Shown in pieces: positions 9,169-16,979 of a stretch of 64,000 nucleotides of DNA. Made by a program: the position numbers and the translations under genes. The notes beneath the pieces are model-generated. The model did no database searches, was not told the origin of the DNA, and was given only the letters and a program-made list of their open reading frames with translations. Location of the stretch: positions 1 through 64,000 of the forward strand of contig NZ_JAMBOH010000023.1 in the NCBI RefSeq assembly GCF_023715505.1, given 5' to 3'. This stretch comes from Neobacillus cucumis (GTDB lineage Bacteria; Bacillota; Bacilli; Bacillales_B; DSM-18226). Numbering within the stretch: the stretch's first letter is position 1; the number at the start of each line of letters is the position of its first letter.

Positions 9169-9184
9169 AATGGTATATACCATT
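9169..9184. promoter_or_regulatory. FrlR-type operator 3
   Basis: Second full-length copy of the 16-bp palindrome AATGGTATATACCATT, about 155 bases upstream of operator 2 and about 145 bases downstream of the frlR stop. Two widely spaced sites upstream of the permease would permit looping or independent repression. Confidence 0.85.
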
Positions 9185-9328
9185 AAAAATAAGCTTATTA
9201 ACTAAACTATATTCTCCCCCTTCCTTTTTTGAAAGCCCTTACTTAAAATATATAATAAATTATAGATTCTAAAAATTCAACAACTTTTTAACAAAAATTT
9301 CTTTCAATGGAAACGGGGTCGAACTAGT

Positions 9329-10057
9329 TTAGTCTGATAAGGTTTGTTCTGAATAATAGTTTACAATATCCGATCGAGTCGTTAACTGGGAAAATTCAAT
9401 GATCCTTCCAAGAGAATCTGAAGTCGTTTCTTCAAAGAAGATACATGGGCTTTCATTTCGTATGTTTAATAATTTACTCTCTGCCTCATTACTCAGTGAT
9501 ACGCGCATAAACTGTTTTGTCTTCACTAGTTTAATACCGTAGTACTTTTCAAGGACTTCATAGACGGAAGCGTTTTCTTCCATGTGCTTTTCAATTCCAT
9601 CACAATACTTATAAGGAATATGGGAAACTTGAATCGAAATCGGCATTCCATCTGCCAGCCTTAACCTTTTAATAATAATAATCTCCTCATCAGTATTAAT
9701 TTCTAAGGCCTTTGCCACAGAAGCCTTTGCTTTTTCCCTGCTGATTTCAAGCATTTTGGTGGAAGGAACTAAACCCTTGTTCAGTAATACATTGGTAAAA
9801 CTGCTAAAGGTTATAAAGTCCATTTGAATTCGTTTATTGGTCACAAACGTTCCTGCCCCAACAATTCTTTCAACAAACCCTTCCCGCTCCAGAATAGAAA
9901 TCGCATGCCTTGCGGTCATCCTGCTAATATTAAATCTTTCCGCAAGTTCTCTCTCTGATGGAAGCTTATCACCATGCTTCAAGTTTTTACTTTCGATTTC
10001 CTCGATAAAATAACTCTTGATCTGCTCATAATAAGGCGTACCGCTTGTTTTCTCCAT
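9329..10057 (-). CDS. frlR: GntR-family regulator of the frl genes (HutC/UTRA type)
   Basis: About 242 residues: an N-terminal winged helix (residues ~5-75; KLPSERELAERFNISRMTARHAISILEREGFVER) followed by a UTRA ligand-binding domain (ISREKAKASVAKAL...EIIIIKRLRLADGMPISIQVSHIPY). This is the architecture of YurK/FrlR. It probably represses the permease, frlB and frlD from the palindromes at 7483, 9002 and 9169 and responds to an Amadori phosphate. The start is a TTG at 10060 or the ATG at 10057. No operator copy is seen upstream of frlR itself. Confidence 0.8.
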   Translation of the reverse strand: MEKTSGTPYYEQIKSYFIEEIESKNLKHGDKLPSERELAERFNISRMTARHAISILEREGFVERIVGAGTFVTNKRIQMDFITFSSFTNVLLNKGLVPSTKMLEISREKAKASVAKALEINTDEEIIIIKRLRLADGMPISIQVSHIPYKYCDGIEKHMEENASVYEVLEKYYGIKLVKTKQFMRVSLSNEAESKLLNIRNESPCIFFEETTSDSLGRIIEFSQLTTRSDIVNYYSEQTLSD

Positions 10058-10149
10058 CAAGACTTCACTCCATCTTAAAAACTATTGTTTTAAAATTATA
10101 GTATAAAAAATGGAATAGCTCAATGTTACTGTTTATTGAAAGCAAGATA

Positions 10150-10176
10150 AAAAGGCTGTCAACATTGGCAGCCTTG
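10150..10176 (-). terminator. Terminator of the ferric-reductase-like operon
   Basis: Stem AAGGCTG / CAGCCTT with a 10-base loop, followed on the minus strand by TTTTATC, 24 bases after the stop of the membrane reductase gene. Confidence 0.75.
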
Positions 10177-10199
10177 AACCTATCAAACCCATAGAAACC

Positions 10200-10736
10200 C
10201 TAAGTTACAGGATTCCCATCAGTCAGCTTCTTCTTATCAGAAGGAAACATTCCTAGCATAAGAACAACTGGCACGATATTAACAACAGCCAAAACCGTCC
10301 CTTGGAAGTCCGTACCACTCATTAACCCGTGTGCTGTTACTAAAATATACAGAATAGGATTAAGGGCATGCAGTTTTTGCCATCTTTGATAAACAATTTT
10401 CTTACGGAACTTCGATGTGACAATCGTTAAAATTAAAAAATAAAAGCCGATAGATCCTAATCCCATAGAAATGGTTTCATAGCTGCCGCTAAATGGAATC
10501 AGTAAATCAGACCAACTAAATTTCATGTATGCATCAATCAATAAAATTCCTAAGTGACCGGCCGTCATAATCAATGACCAGTCTGACACTACCTCATGAA
10601 AATGCAGGAGATTATTCACTTTCTTTTTCCGCTTCTTTTGTACTGCAGAATATAGTCCTGTTAATGCCGCCAAATATAATAATAGATAAGCCACAACCCC
10701 AGTCGCCCGGATTGCGTACCATTCTAAAGACTCCAT
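10200..10736 (-). CDS. Ferric-reductase-like transmembrane protein
   Basis: A 178-residue membrane protein with about five or six helices and the ferric reductase-like (MsrQ/YedZ) pattern of paired histidines: FHEVVSDWSLIMTAGHLGILL in the middle and WQKLHALNPILYILVTAHG near the end, likely ligating two b-type hemes. It lies directly after apbE with overlapping translation, so it probably carries electrons across the membrane to a flavinylated partner. The frame opens at a GTG at 10748; the ATG at 10736 is better spaced from GGTGG. The final electron acceptor is unknown. Confidence 0.75.
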   Translation of the reverse strand: MESLEWYAIRATGVVAYLLLYLAALTGLYSAVQKKRKKKVNNLLHFHEVVSDWSLIMTAGHLGILLIDAYMKFSWSDLLIPFSGSYETISMGLGSIGFYFLILTIVTSKFRKKIVYQRWQKLHALNPILYILVTAHGLMSGTDFQGTVLAVVNIVPVVLMLGMFPSDKKKLTDGNPVT

Positions 10737-10737
10737 T

Positions 10738-11616
10738 TTATTCGCCACCTCTCCAGATTTCTTTTACTTCATTTATGATAACCGCCGGATTCTTTTTGAC
10801 AGAAAGCAAGGCCTTCCCGCGCTCTTCTCCCAATAAAAGAACCACTTTTGCTAATACATCCGCTTCTACTGCGGTTGGTGCCGTTACAGTAGAAGAAATA
10901 ATAGTGCTCGCAGATGGCTCGCCTGTTGTGGCATCAATAAGGTGATGCTTACTTTTGCCGCTCACCTTCCACCTTCTTTTCATCGAAGTAGAAGTCGCTA
11001 CAGCCCCATCGGATATCTGGATAGAAGAGAGCATTTTTGATGGGTCAAAGGGATCTTCAATACCAATATTTAAGGGCCGCGGCAGCCTTCCAAAAATCCG
11101 AATATCTCCGCCCACATTAACAAAACCAAATCCATATTGTGATAAGATATCAGCTGCGCGATCAATTACCCAGCCCTTAGCGATTCCGCCTAAATCAATA
11201 CGAGTATACAAAACCACCGTTTGTCTATCCTCAGCTAATTGATAAGGTCTGAGTTTCGTAAATACTGGAGATATAGGGGAGGGAGCCGCTAACTCCCGCC
11301 CTTTGATAAACTCAATTGATTTTGTATAGCCGCTGTTTTCGATCGCTGACAATATACCTGGGTTAAACACTCCATTTGTTTCTTCGTAAAATCTAAGTGC
11401 TTCTTTTAAAATGTTAAAAAATTGATCCGATACCTCGACTTCTTTTTCTAGCTGCTGATTTAATCTGGATAACTCACTAGCTTCTTTGAACCGGCTGCAG
11501 GTGTCTTCGACAGACGCAAATAATTTATATACGGGCATGAGATCATTGGCAAACAATTCTTTACTTATCAATATTTGTACCTTTGTACTCATTGAATTGA
11601 AGTTATACTTATACAT
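10738..11616 (-). CDS. FAD:protein FMN transferase (ApbE family)
   Basis: Attaches FMN through a phosphoester bond to Thr/Ser of exported or membrane flavoproteins. The 292-residue protein shows the ApbE features DLGGIAKGWVIDRAADIL, GFVNVGGDIRIFG, SDGAVATSTS...HHLIDATTGEP and a C-terminal EADVLAKVVLLLG stretch. It is short for the family and has no clear lipoprotein signal, so it may act in the cytoplasm or use an unusual anchor. The neighbours are a ferric-reductase-like membrane protein and a Ser/Thr-rich exported protein; no canonical FMN-binding domain protein is encoded nearby. Confidence 0.88.
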   Translation of the reverse strand: MYKYNFNSMSTKVQILISKELFANDLMPVYKLFASVEDTCSRFKEASELSRLNQQLEKEVEVSDQFFNILKEALRFYEETNGVFNPGILSAIENSGYTKSIEFIKGRELAAPSPISPVFTKLRPYQLAEDRQTVVLYTRIDLGGIAKGWVIDRAADILSQYGFGFVNVGGDIRIFGRLPRPLNIGIEDPFDPSKMLSSIQISDGAVATSTSMKRRWKVSGKSKHHLIDATTGEPSASTIISSTVTAPTAVEADVLAKVVLLLGEERGKALLSVKKNPAVIINEVKEIWRGGE

Positions 11617-11683
11617 GTTAAGGCTCCTCCTGTAGTAGTATCAAATGCACTATCGTAATGATTGAAATGATACTTATACTTCA

Positions 11684-12031
11684 TCAGGTTCCCCCGGTTG
11701 TTGTATCAAAGCCTCCATGTTGACTTGGAAACGAATGGTCTTGTGAAACAGATTGATCAGTTCCACTTGTGTCTGTAGTCCCGCTAGTATCAGTAGATTC
11801 GCTGGTAGTTGTAGATCCAGTGGTATCTGTCGATTGACTAGGGACTTCATAGGTTATCGATGAATCTTGGGTACTTCCGTTTTGAGATGATTGTGTTGTA
11901 CTTTGTGTTGTCGTGGCTGCAGCTGTATTGGTTGTTGTATCCTTTTTAATTCCCATATATGACATCATTCCAGCAACGAGAGCAAGACTCGCAAAGCTAA
12001 CTCCCCAAGAGGTAAATTTCTTTTTTTGCAT
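11684..12031 (-). CDS. Ser/Thr-rich exported small protein
   Basis: 115 residues: a basic N-terminus and one hydrophobic segment (residues ~9-28) that could be a signal peptide or membrane anchor, followed by about 85 residues made almost only of Thr, Ser, Asp, Gly and Gln (TTTQSTTQSSQNG, STDTTGSTTTSES). AAAGGAG precedes the ATG. It is the first gene of the unit with apbE and the ferric-reductase-like gene. I do not recognise a domain. A low-complexity exported partner of ApbE is suggestive, but the known ApbE target motif (SGA[ST]-like) is not visible. Confidence 0.65.
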   Translation of the reverse strand: MQKKKFTSWGVSFASLALVAGMMSYMGIKKDTTTNTAAATTTQSTTQSSQNGSTQDSSITYEVPSQSTDTTGSTTTSESTDTSGTTDTSGTDQSVSQDHSFPSQHGGFDTTTGGT

Positions 12032-12148
12032 TTCAAGGACTCCTTTCCATTTTTAGATGCTTTCTTTAAGTCCATGTCTGCATTATGAAACTCCAACCTT
12101 AATTAAGTCTTAACAGTGGTTAAAAAAGATAAAAAATGTGTTTATATT

Positions 12149-12189
12149 AAAAAAAGCCAATTCCTGTTAGCGAGGACGTTGGCTTTTTT
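12149..12189. terminator. Bidirectional terminator-like hairpin
   Basis: AAAAAAGCCAA pairs with TTGGCTTTTTT around an 18-base loop. It lies between two divergent genes (11684-12031 minus and 12304-13116 plus), an odd place for a terminator; it may insulate the two promoters or be a leader attenuator. Confidence 0.6.
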
Positions 12190-12303
12190 CTTTTTAAAAA
12201 TGGACTGACATTTACTGATTTAGTCATCTTGAACGTTTTGGTTCATTTCCTTCCTAACCGAGAATATAGTCTAAAAGACTACTCAACTTATGGAGGAATC
12301 TGT

Positions 12304-13116
12304 ATGGGCTACTATATTCAAGTGGAAGCAAACGTGTCCATTTATGTAGAAGACGTTAATCCAGAGAGCGATAAGACCATTTTGTTCCTTCATGGCTGGC
12401 CGGGAAACCATCAGTTGTTTGAATACCAGTCTAACCAACTGCCAAAAGTGGGCTATCGTTGTATTGGCTGGGATCAAAGAGGATTCGGGAAATCAGATAA
12501 ACCATGGGGAGGATATGACTACGACAGACTTGCGGACGATTTGAGGGCTGTTATCGAAGCACTACATTTACAAAATATCACACTAGCAGGACACTCCACC
12601 GGTGGAGCGATTGCCATCAGATATATGGCCCGCCACGGTGGTTATGGGGTTTCCAAGCTCGCCCTACTGGCCGCGGCAGCTCCAAGTTTGATCCAACGTC
12701 CCTACTTTCCACACGGACTAAAAAAAGAAGATGTACTCAACATCATTAAAGGAACCTATAATGACCGGCCCAATATGCTGCGAGGATTTGGAGACACTTT
12801 TTTCTTTCAGCATACCACCCAAGCATTCTCGGATTGGTTTTTCCAATTAGGACTGCAGGCTGCAAGCTGGTCAACTGCCGCTATTGCAAACACTTGGCTA
12901 TACGAAGAAAAACTATTTTATGATTTAGCACAGATTCACGTTCCGACACTCATTCTCCATGGTGTCCATGACCAAGTATGCCTCTTCCCCTTAGCTGAAG
13001 CACAAAAACAAGGAATCAGAAACTCCAAACTAGTCCCATTTCAAAACAGCGGCCACGGACTATTCTGGGATGAACGAGATAAACTCAATCGAGAGTTAGC
13101 GCACTTTATTGGATAG
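12304..13116 (+). CDS. Alpha/beta hydrolase (haloperoxidase-like)
   Basis: A 270-residue alpha/beta-hydrolase. Oxyanion region LFLHGWPGNHQLFE, nucleophile elbow LAGHSTGGAIA with the catalytic Ser, acidic residue in LHGVHDQVCLF and His in NSGHGLFWDE. The order and spacing resemble non-heme chloroperoxidase/esterase proteins; the substrate cannot be told. The frame opens at 12229, but the ATG at 12304 is preceded by GGAGG at 7 bases and starts the conserved fold. It has no signal peptide and stands alone, followed by a dispersed repeat. Confidence 0.85.
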   Translation: MGYYIQVEANVSIYVEDVNPESDKTILFLHGWPGNHQLFEYQSNQLPKVGYRCIGWDQRGFGKSDKPWGGYDYDRLADDLRAVIEALHLQNITLAGHSTGGAIAIRYMARHGGYGVSKLALLAAAAPSLIQRPYFPHGLKKEDVLNIIKGTYNDRPNMLRGFGDTFFFQHTTQAFSDWFFQLGLQAASWSTAAIANTWLYEEKLFYDLAQIHVPTLILHGVHDQVCLFPLAEAQKQGIRNSKLVPFQNSGHGLFWDERDKLNRELAHFIG

Positions 13117-13118
13117 AT

Positions 13119-13180
13119 GGGAGCATGGGGACGGTTCTCGTGCTTCCATTTTGAATAGCGAGAACTCTCCCCATACTTCC
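13119..13180. repeat. REP-like repeat, copy 2 (degenerate pair)
   Basis: Left arm GAGCATGGGGACGGTTCTCG continuing to TGCTTCC, then a decayed right arm GCGAGAACTCTCCCCATACT. It directly follows the alpha/beta hydrolase stop. This subtype (imperfect right arm, then ATATT and an A-run) recurs at 26169 and, without the A-run, at 16910. Confidence 0.75.
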
Positions 13181-13194
13181 ATATTAATGCAAAA

Positions 13195-13235
13195 AAAAAA
13201 ACGATTCTCATCTTTATTTTTGAGAGTCGTTTCTA
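13195..13235. terminator. Terminator of the 44-residue small gene
   Basis: AACGATTCTCA pairs with TGAGAGTCGTTT, flanked by an A-run that is a T-run on the minus strand. It overlaps the end of the small gene at 13214 and probably also stops plus-strand transcription from the hydrolase gene. Confidence 0.8.
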
Positions 13236-13348
13236 AATAATTCCACCACATATTGTAGTTCACTTTTACTGCATGGTTTTAAAGCGAAAGCCGATGCTGC
13301 CATGTACTTTCCGTAAGTATTCATAAAGTTTTCCATTGCCTTTTTCAT
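13214..13348 (-). CDS. Small protein of 44 residues, unknown function
   Basis: An ATG frame with GGAAGGTGG 8-10 bases upstream encodes MKKAMENFMNTYGKYMAASA followed by FALKPCSKSELQYVVELFRN and DSQK. It ends inside a strong terminator. The N-terminus is amphipathic with a short hydrophobic patch, and there is one Cys. I do not recognise the family. A decayed copy of its 3' end with the same terminator and the same neighbouring repeat lies at 26255-26316, which argues that the unit has been duplicated. Confidence 0.6.
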   Translation of the reverse strand: MKKAMENFMNTYGKYMAASAFALKPCSKSELQYVVELFRNDSQK

Positions 13349-13521
13349 TTTATTACCACCTTCCATAATTTATATATTTATTATCGTATAGAATGGTGTT
13401 TTTTGGCAAAGTCCTGGAAAACGGAAACATTCCTCATAAAAACGGGTACATTTCCAATGTAAGCGTGTATTTTATGCTGTTTTCTCACTATTTCGCTGTT
13501 TTTCTTCTATTTTCATTTGGA

Positions 13522-13570
13522 ATCTTGGGGACGGTTTTCTTGCTTCTGAAGCAAGAGAACCGTCCCCATG
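13522..13570. repeat. REP-like hairpin repeat, copy 3
   Basis: TGGGGACGGTTTTCTTGCTT pairs with AAGCAAGAGAACCGTCCCCA (one mismatch) around a short CTG tip. It lies about 50 bases upstream of the DUF4083 gene. Confidence 0.85.
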
Positions 13571-13617
13571 ATTCTGAGAAAAATAGTATAATATAGAAAA
13601 AAGAGAGGCGGATTAGT

Positions 13618-13788
13618 ATGAGTTTAAATATTGGAGACATTATTTTTCAACTATTTACATTCCTTGTTCCTATTATTTTTATTATATTAATAGTCTTATT
13701 TGTCCGTTCTACAAAGCAAAGAAACGTGCAATTACAACGAATTGAAGAAAAATTAGATAAGGTATCAGAACAGAATCGAAAGCGATAG
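13618..13788 (+). CDS. DUF4083 family small membrane protein
   Basis: A 56-residue protein: MSLNIGDIIFQLFTFLVPII and the hydrophobic helix FIILIVLFV form one membrane span, followed by a basic, coiled-coil-prone tail (QLQRIEEKLDKVSEQ). This matches the DUF4083 family of small Bacillus proteins with no known function. AGAGG lies 9 bases before the ATG, and TATAAT-like sequence lies just upstream. A strong bidirectional terminator follows. Confidence 0.75.
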   Translation: MSLNIGDIIFQLFTFLVPIIFIILIVLFVRSTKQRNVQLQRIEEKLDKVSEQNRKR

Positions 13789-13831
13789 ATTATCCTACCT
13801 CGATAATAAAATCCCACTTTAACTCGCTTTC

Positions 13832-13875
13832 ATGAAACAAAGGGTACCGTACTAGAGCGGTACCCTTTGTTTCAT
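13832..13875. terminator. Bidirectional terminator between the DUF4083 gene and tatC
   Basis: ATGAAACAAAGGGTACCG pairs almost fully with CGGTACCCTTTGTTTCAT around a 7-8-base loop, between convergent genes. Confidence 0.85.
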
Positions 13876-14603
13876 TATGTAACCGAAAGGCCCTCATTCA
13901 GCAGACGTTTTCGATAGACTATTTTTGAAAGAGTGACACTCAACTCATACAGAATGAGCAATGGCACCGTCACAAGGATATCCGACATAAAATCCGGCGG
14001 TGTCACCAAAATGGATATGACAATCAGAACAAAATAGGAAATCTTCCGCGCTTTAGCTAGTCTTAAAGGATTTAAGATTCCTAACTTCGTTAAAAAAATC
14101 ACCACTAACGGCATTTCAAACAGCAATCCGAACGGGAGAGTCAGATTCAGCATAAACCGAAAATACCTTTCCGCCGTAAATAAGGTTTCGAATTGACCCT
14201 GGGATAAGGAGGTCAGAAATCCTAATACAGTAGGAAACAGCACAAAATAGCCAAATGCAACCCCGATTATAAATAACAGAAAAAGAAAGGGAATAAACCC
14301 CAAGGTCACCCTTCGTTCCTCGCGGTTCAAGGCAGGCGCGATATACCTCCATATTTGATAGGCAGCTACCGGAATCACCCCTGCCAGCGAACAAACAGCT
14401 GCAATCATCATGTAGACCCATAAAATATCACTTGGGCCGAGCACCGCCAGCTTCTGATCCAGGTCTCTAATCAGCCATTGATAGATATGTTCTACATAGA
14501 TAAAACTCAAAATAAAAAATACGATAAAGGCTAACAAGGTTTTAATCATTCTTCCCCGTAACTCTTCTAAATGCTCCATCACATGCAGCTCTTTGCGATC
14601 CAT
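13875..14603 (-). CDS. tatC: Sec-independent translocase subunit TatC
   Basis: Receptor subunit of the twin-arginine translocase. 242 residues, six membrane helices, with the family hallmarks HLEELRGRMIKTLL at the N-terminus, the loop YQIWRYIAPALNREERR, and FGLLFEMPLVV. GGGGGG lies 8 bases before the ATG. It is the last gene of phoD-tatA-tatC, the arrangement of the phosphate-starvation Tat system (phoD-tatAd-tatCd) of B. subtilis, so its main cargo is probably PhoD. Confidence 0.95.
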   Translation of the reverse strand: MDRKELHVMEHLEELRGRMIKTLLAFIVFFILSFIYVEHIYQWLIRDLDQKLAVLGPSDILWVYMMIAAVCSLAGVIPVAAYQIWRYIAPALNREERRVTLGFIPFLFLLFIIGVAFGYFVLFPTVLGFLTSLSQGQFETLFTAERYFRFMLNLTLPFGLLFEMPLVVIFLTKLGILNPLRLAKARKISYFVLIVISILVTPPDFMSDILVTVPLLILYELSVTLSKIVYRKRLLNEGLSVT

Positions 14604-14676
14604 TCTTTATGCCCCCCTTTTCCTTTCAAAAAAAGAGGACGAGTTTCCCCGTCCACACATTAAAACGAAAACCCTG

Positions 14677-14883
14677 TTATCCCTCTTTTTTTACAGCTGT
14701 TAAAGCAGGCTTTTTCTCTTCCTCTTTTTCATCGCTTGAAACTAATTCCTTTGTCGCCGTTTTAAACTCGGACAGCGTCCGGCCAAAGGCACGCCCGATT
14801 TCCGGCAGCTTAGACGGTCCGAAAATAATCAGCGCAATAACAAGGATAAGGATTAAACCGGGAATACCAATATTTGAAAACAT
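14677..14883 (-). CDS. tatA: Twin-arginine translocase subunit TatA
   Basis: 68 residues: a single N-terminal membrane helix, the [20 protein letters not shown] hinge and amphipathic helix that define TatA/E proteins, and a charged tail ([10 protein letters not shown]). It forms the channel component with TatC and, as in other Gram-positive systems, likely covers the TatB role because no tatB is present. It sits 38 bases after phoD and 73 bases before tatC. Confidence 0.95.
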   Translation of the reverse strand: MFSNIGIPGLILILVIALIIFGPSKLPEIGRAFGRTLSEFKTATKELVSSDEKEEEKKPALTAVKKEG

Positions 14884-14921
14884 CGAAGAACAGCTCCTTA
14901 ATAATAGTCATTTGTGGGCGC

Positions 14922-16670
14922 TTAATTCGGAACCTTAGCTCCTTTTTTCTCTAATTGCTTTAGATGGGCACGGCTATGGGCCTTATTTCGATCCTCTTCC
15001 ACCTCAGTTGAAAGCTGTAAGCCTAATGGTACTTGGGTAGTTGAAACCTGTTTCAGTCCCTGCTCATCTTTTTCAAAAACAAACGATGCTCGTGTCGATA
15101 TATCGGCACCAGTTGCTGACACATAAGGAACCACCCGGTAGTCTGCCTGCCAGCGTTCAGGGGTAACCCGGCAGCGAACATAGCCTCGGTAGTCATTAAA
15201 GAATTTAATGTGCGGATTCAAGCCTAAAATTTTGTCCGTATCTGCCCGCTTATCCGCCCCATTCCCACCTGAAGTGATGGACGTACCGACGAATTCAGCA
15301 CCAAAGATCCTTGAGCTTCGATCATTGAAATCTTCTGTTAAGTTCGACGCCCAACTCGCATGGACATCTCCTGTTAAAACAATCATGTTGTTTAATTGTT
15401 TGGATTTGGCATAATCCAAAACATGTTGACGAGCGGCAGGATAACCGTCCCATGAATCCATGCTGTACTTAGGCTTAGTCGCCGTTCCATAATTCCGTTG
15501 GGCAAAGAAAATTTGCTGGGCAAGGACATTCCAACCCGTCTTTGACTGATCAAGTTTCTTAAATAACCAGTGTTCTTGTTCCGTCCCCATCAATGTCCGC
15601 TTTGGATCAAGCGATTCCGCTGTCTGCGGGGAGCTTGTATCTCCGTTTGCCTGGTCATCCCGATACTGACGCGTATCGAGAACAAAGAAGGACGCGAGAT
15701 TGCCGTATTCAAAATCACGGTAGATTTTCATATCTGCCCCTTGCGGCATAGTAGATTTGCGAAGCGGCATATGCTCATAATAAGCCTGGTAGGCCGCTGC
15801 TCTGCGGACAATGAATTCCTCCACCGACTGACCTTTTTCCGGTATCACGTTAGCATAATTGTTTTCGACCTCATGGTCATCCCATGTAACGATCCATGGA
15901 AAAGCTGCATGCGCGGCTCTTAAATGCTCATCCGAGCGGTATTGAGCATAGCGGTTCCGGTAATCATTAATGGTTTTTATTTCTGGACCACTGTGGGTGC
16001 GGACATTTCCGGTTGAAGCAACATATTCATTTGGTCCGTACTCATATATGTAATCGCCAAGGTGGAAAACGAGGTCTAAATCCTCTTTGGCTAAGTGCTG
16101 GTAAGCTGTGTAGTATCCGTGTTCAAATTGCTGGCAGGATACAAACGCAAAGTTAAGTGCGGAAACGCTTGTCCCAGCAGGCGGCAGGGTTTTTGTTTTT
16201 CCAACCGGGCTTATTTCATTACCACATTTAAAACGATAATAATACACTGCGTTGGCTTTTAGTCCACTCACTTCCACATGGATTGAATGCCCGAGATCGG
16301 GTCTCGCCAGTTCCGTTCCCCGTTGGATGATATGACGGAAATTCTGATCGGTTGCCAGCTCCCATTTGACTGGGACACTATGGGGCGGCATCCCTCCCCC
16401 ATTTAATGGATCCGGAGCAAGTCTTGTCCACAGAACGACGCCATCGGGCATCGGATCACCAGAGGCAACACCTAGTGTAAATGGATAGTCACTGAAGGAC
16501 GGATCCGCGTTCACTTCAAATCCACCCACTGATTGAGCAATAGCTAGTCCCAGTGAAAGTCCTGCAATTTTACTTGCCCCCTGTAAAAAACTCCGGCGGT
16601 CGATATTTTTTTCTAGTCTATCCATTCCAAGATTCTTCATCCATTCATTCAAAGGTATCTCACGCACCAT
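14922..16670 (-). CDS. phoD: Alkaline phosphatase/phosphodiesterase PhoD
   Basis: Tat-exported phosphodiesterase that releases phosphate, for example from teichoic acid, under phosphate limitation. The ~582-residue protein begins with a twin-arginine signal (NIDRRSFLQGASKIAG) and has the PhoD metal-site motifs VSCQQFEHGYY, FHLGDYIYEYG, TWDDHEVENNY and LTGDVHASW. The frame reaches 16712, but the ATG at 16670 is 6 bases after GAGGGG while the upstream ATG has no ribosome binding site. The operon with tatA-tatC and a Pho-box-like repeat upstream support PhoP control. Confidence 0.93.
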   Translation of the reverse strand: MVREIPLNEWMKNLGMDRLEKNIDRRSFLQGASKIAGLSLGLAIAQSVGGFEVNADPSFSDYPFTLGVASGDPMPDGVVLWTRLAPDPLNGGGMPPHSVPVKWELATDQNFRHIIQRGTELARPDLGHSIHVEVSGLKANAVYYYRFKCGNEISPVGKTKTLPPAGTSVSALNFAFVSCQQFEHGYYTAYQHLAKEDLDLVFHLGDYIYEYGPNEYVASTGNVRTHSGPEIKTINDYRNRYAQYRSDEHLRAAHAAFPWIVTWDDHEVENNYANVIPEKGQSVEEFIVRRAAAYQAYYEHMPLRKSTMPQGADMKIYRDFEYGNLASFFVLDTRQYRDDQANGDTSSPQTAESLDPKRTLMGTEQEHWLFKKLDQSKTGWNVLAQQIFFAQRNYGTATKPKYSMDSWDGYPAARQHVLDYAKSKQLNNMIVLTGDVHASWASNLTEDFNDRSSRIFGAEFVGTSITSGGNGADKRADTDKILGLNPHIKFFNDYRGYVRCRVTPERWQADYRVVPYVSATGADISTRASFVFEKDEQGLKQVSTTQVPLGLQLSTEVEEDRNKAHSRAHLKQLEKKGAKVPN

Positions 16671-16736
16671 ATTCATCCCCTCTAAGAAATCAATTTTTAT
16701 TACGGTTTTCATTATAGAGGGGAAACTTTAAGCGAG

Positions 16737-16752
16737 TGTAAATAATTGTAAA
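16737..16752 (-). promoter_or_regulatory. Candidate Pho box upstream of phoD
   Basis: On the minus strand TTTACA occurs twice, 10 bases start to start (TTTACAattaTTTACA), followed by a weaker TTAAAG in phase, about 65-85 bases upstream of the chosen phoD start. PhoP sites are direct TT(A/T)ACA-type repeats with about 11-base period, so this is a plausible PhoP-P site. Confidence 0.5.
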
Positions 16753-16909
16753 GAAGAAATTCTATCATCTTAGGATTAATAGGTACTATTCAATAGGAAA
16801 ATAACCTCACAAACCCATAAACTCAGCCTCAACCTTGTTTTCCCAGGTTTGAACCCTACTGCAAACTACCTATTTTTCTTTATATTATTTTCATAATAAT
16901 TGAACAAAT

Positions 16910-16972
16910 GGGAGCGTGGGCACGGTTCTCGTGCTTCCATTATGAATAAAAAGAGCTCTCCCCATACTTCCA
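16910..16972. repeat. REP-like repeat, copy 4 (degenerate pair)
   Basis: GGGAGCGTGGGCACGGTTCT then CGTGCTTCC and a decayed right arm GAGCTCTCCCCATACTTCC. It is the same subtype as at 13119 and 26169. It lies upstream of phoD, in an 820-base stretch without a gene. Confidence 0.7.
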
Positions 16973-16979
16973 TATTACG

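Noticed and set aside
13393..13596. 67-codon plus-strand frame running through a hairpin repeat
   Set aside because: Its second half is the translation of the REP-like repeat and it has no ribosome binding site; the real gene in the area starts at 13618.
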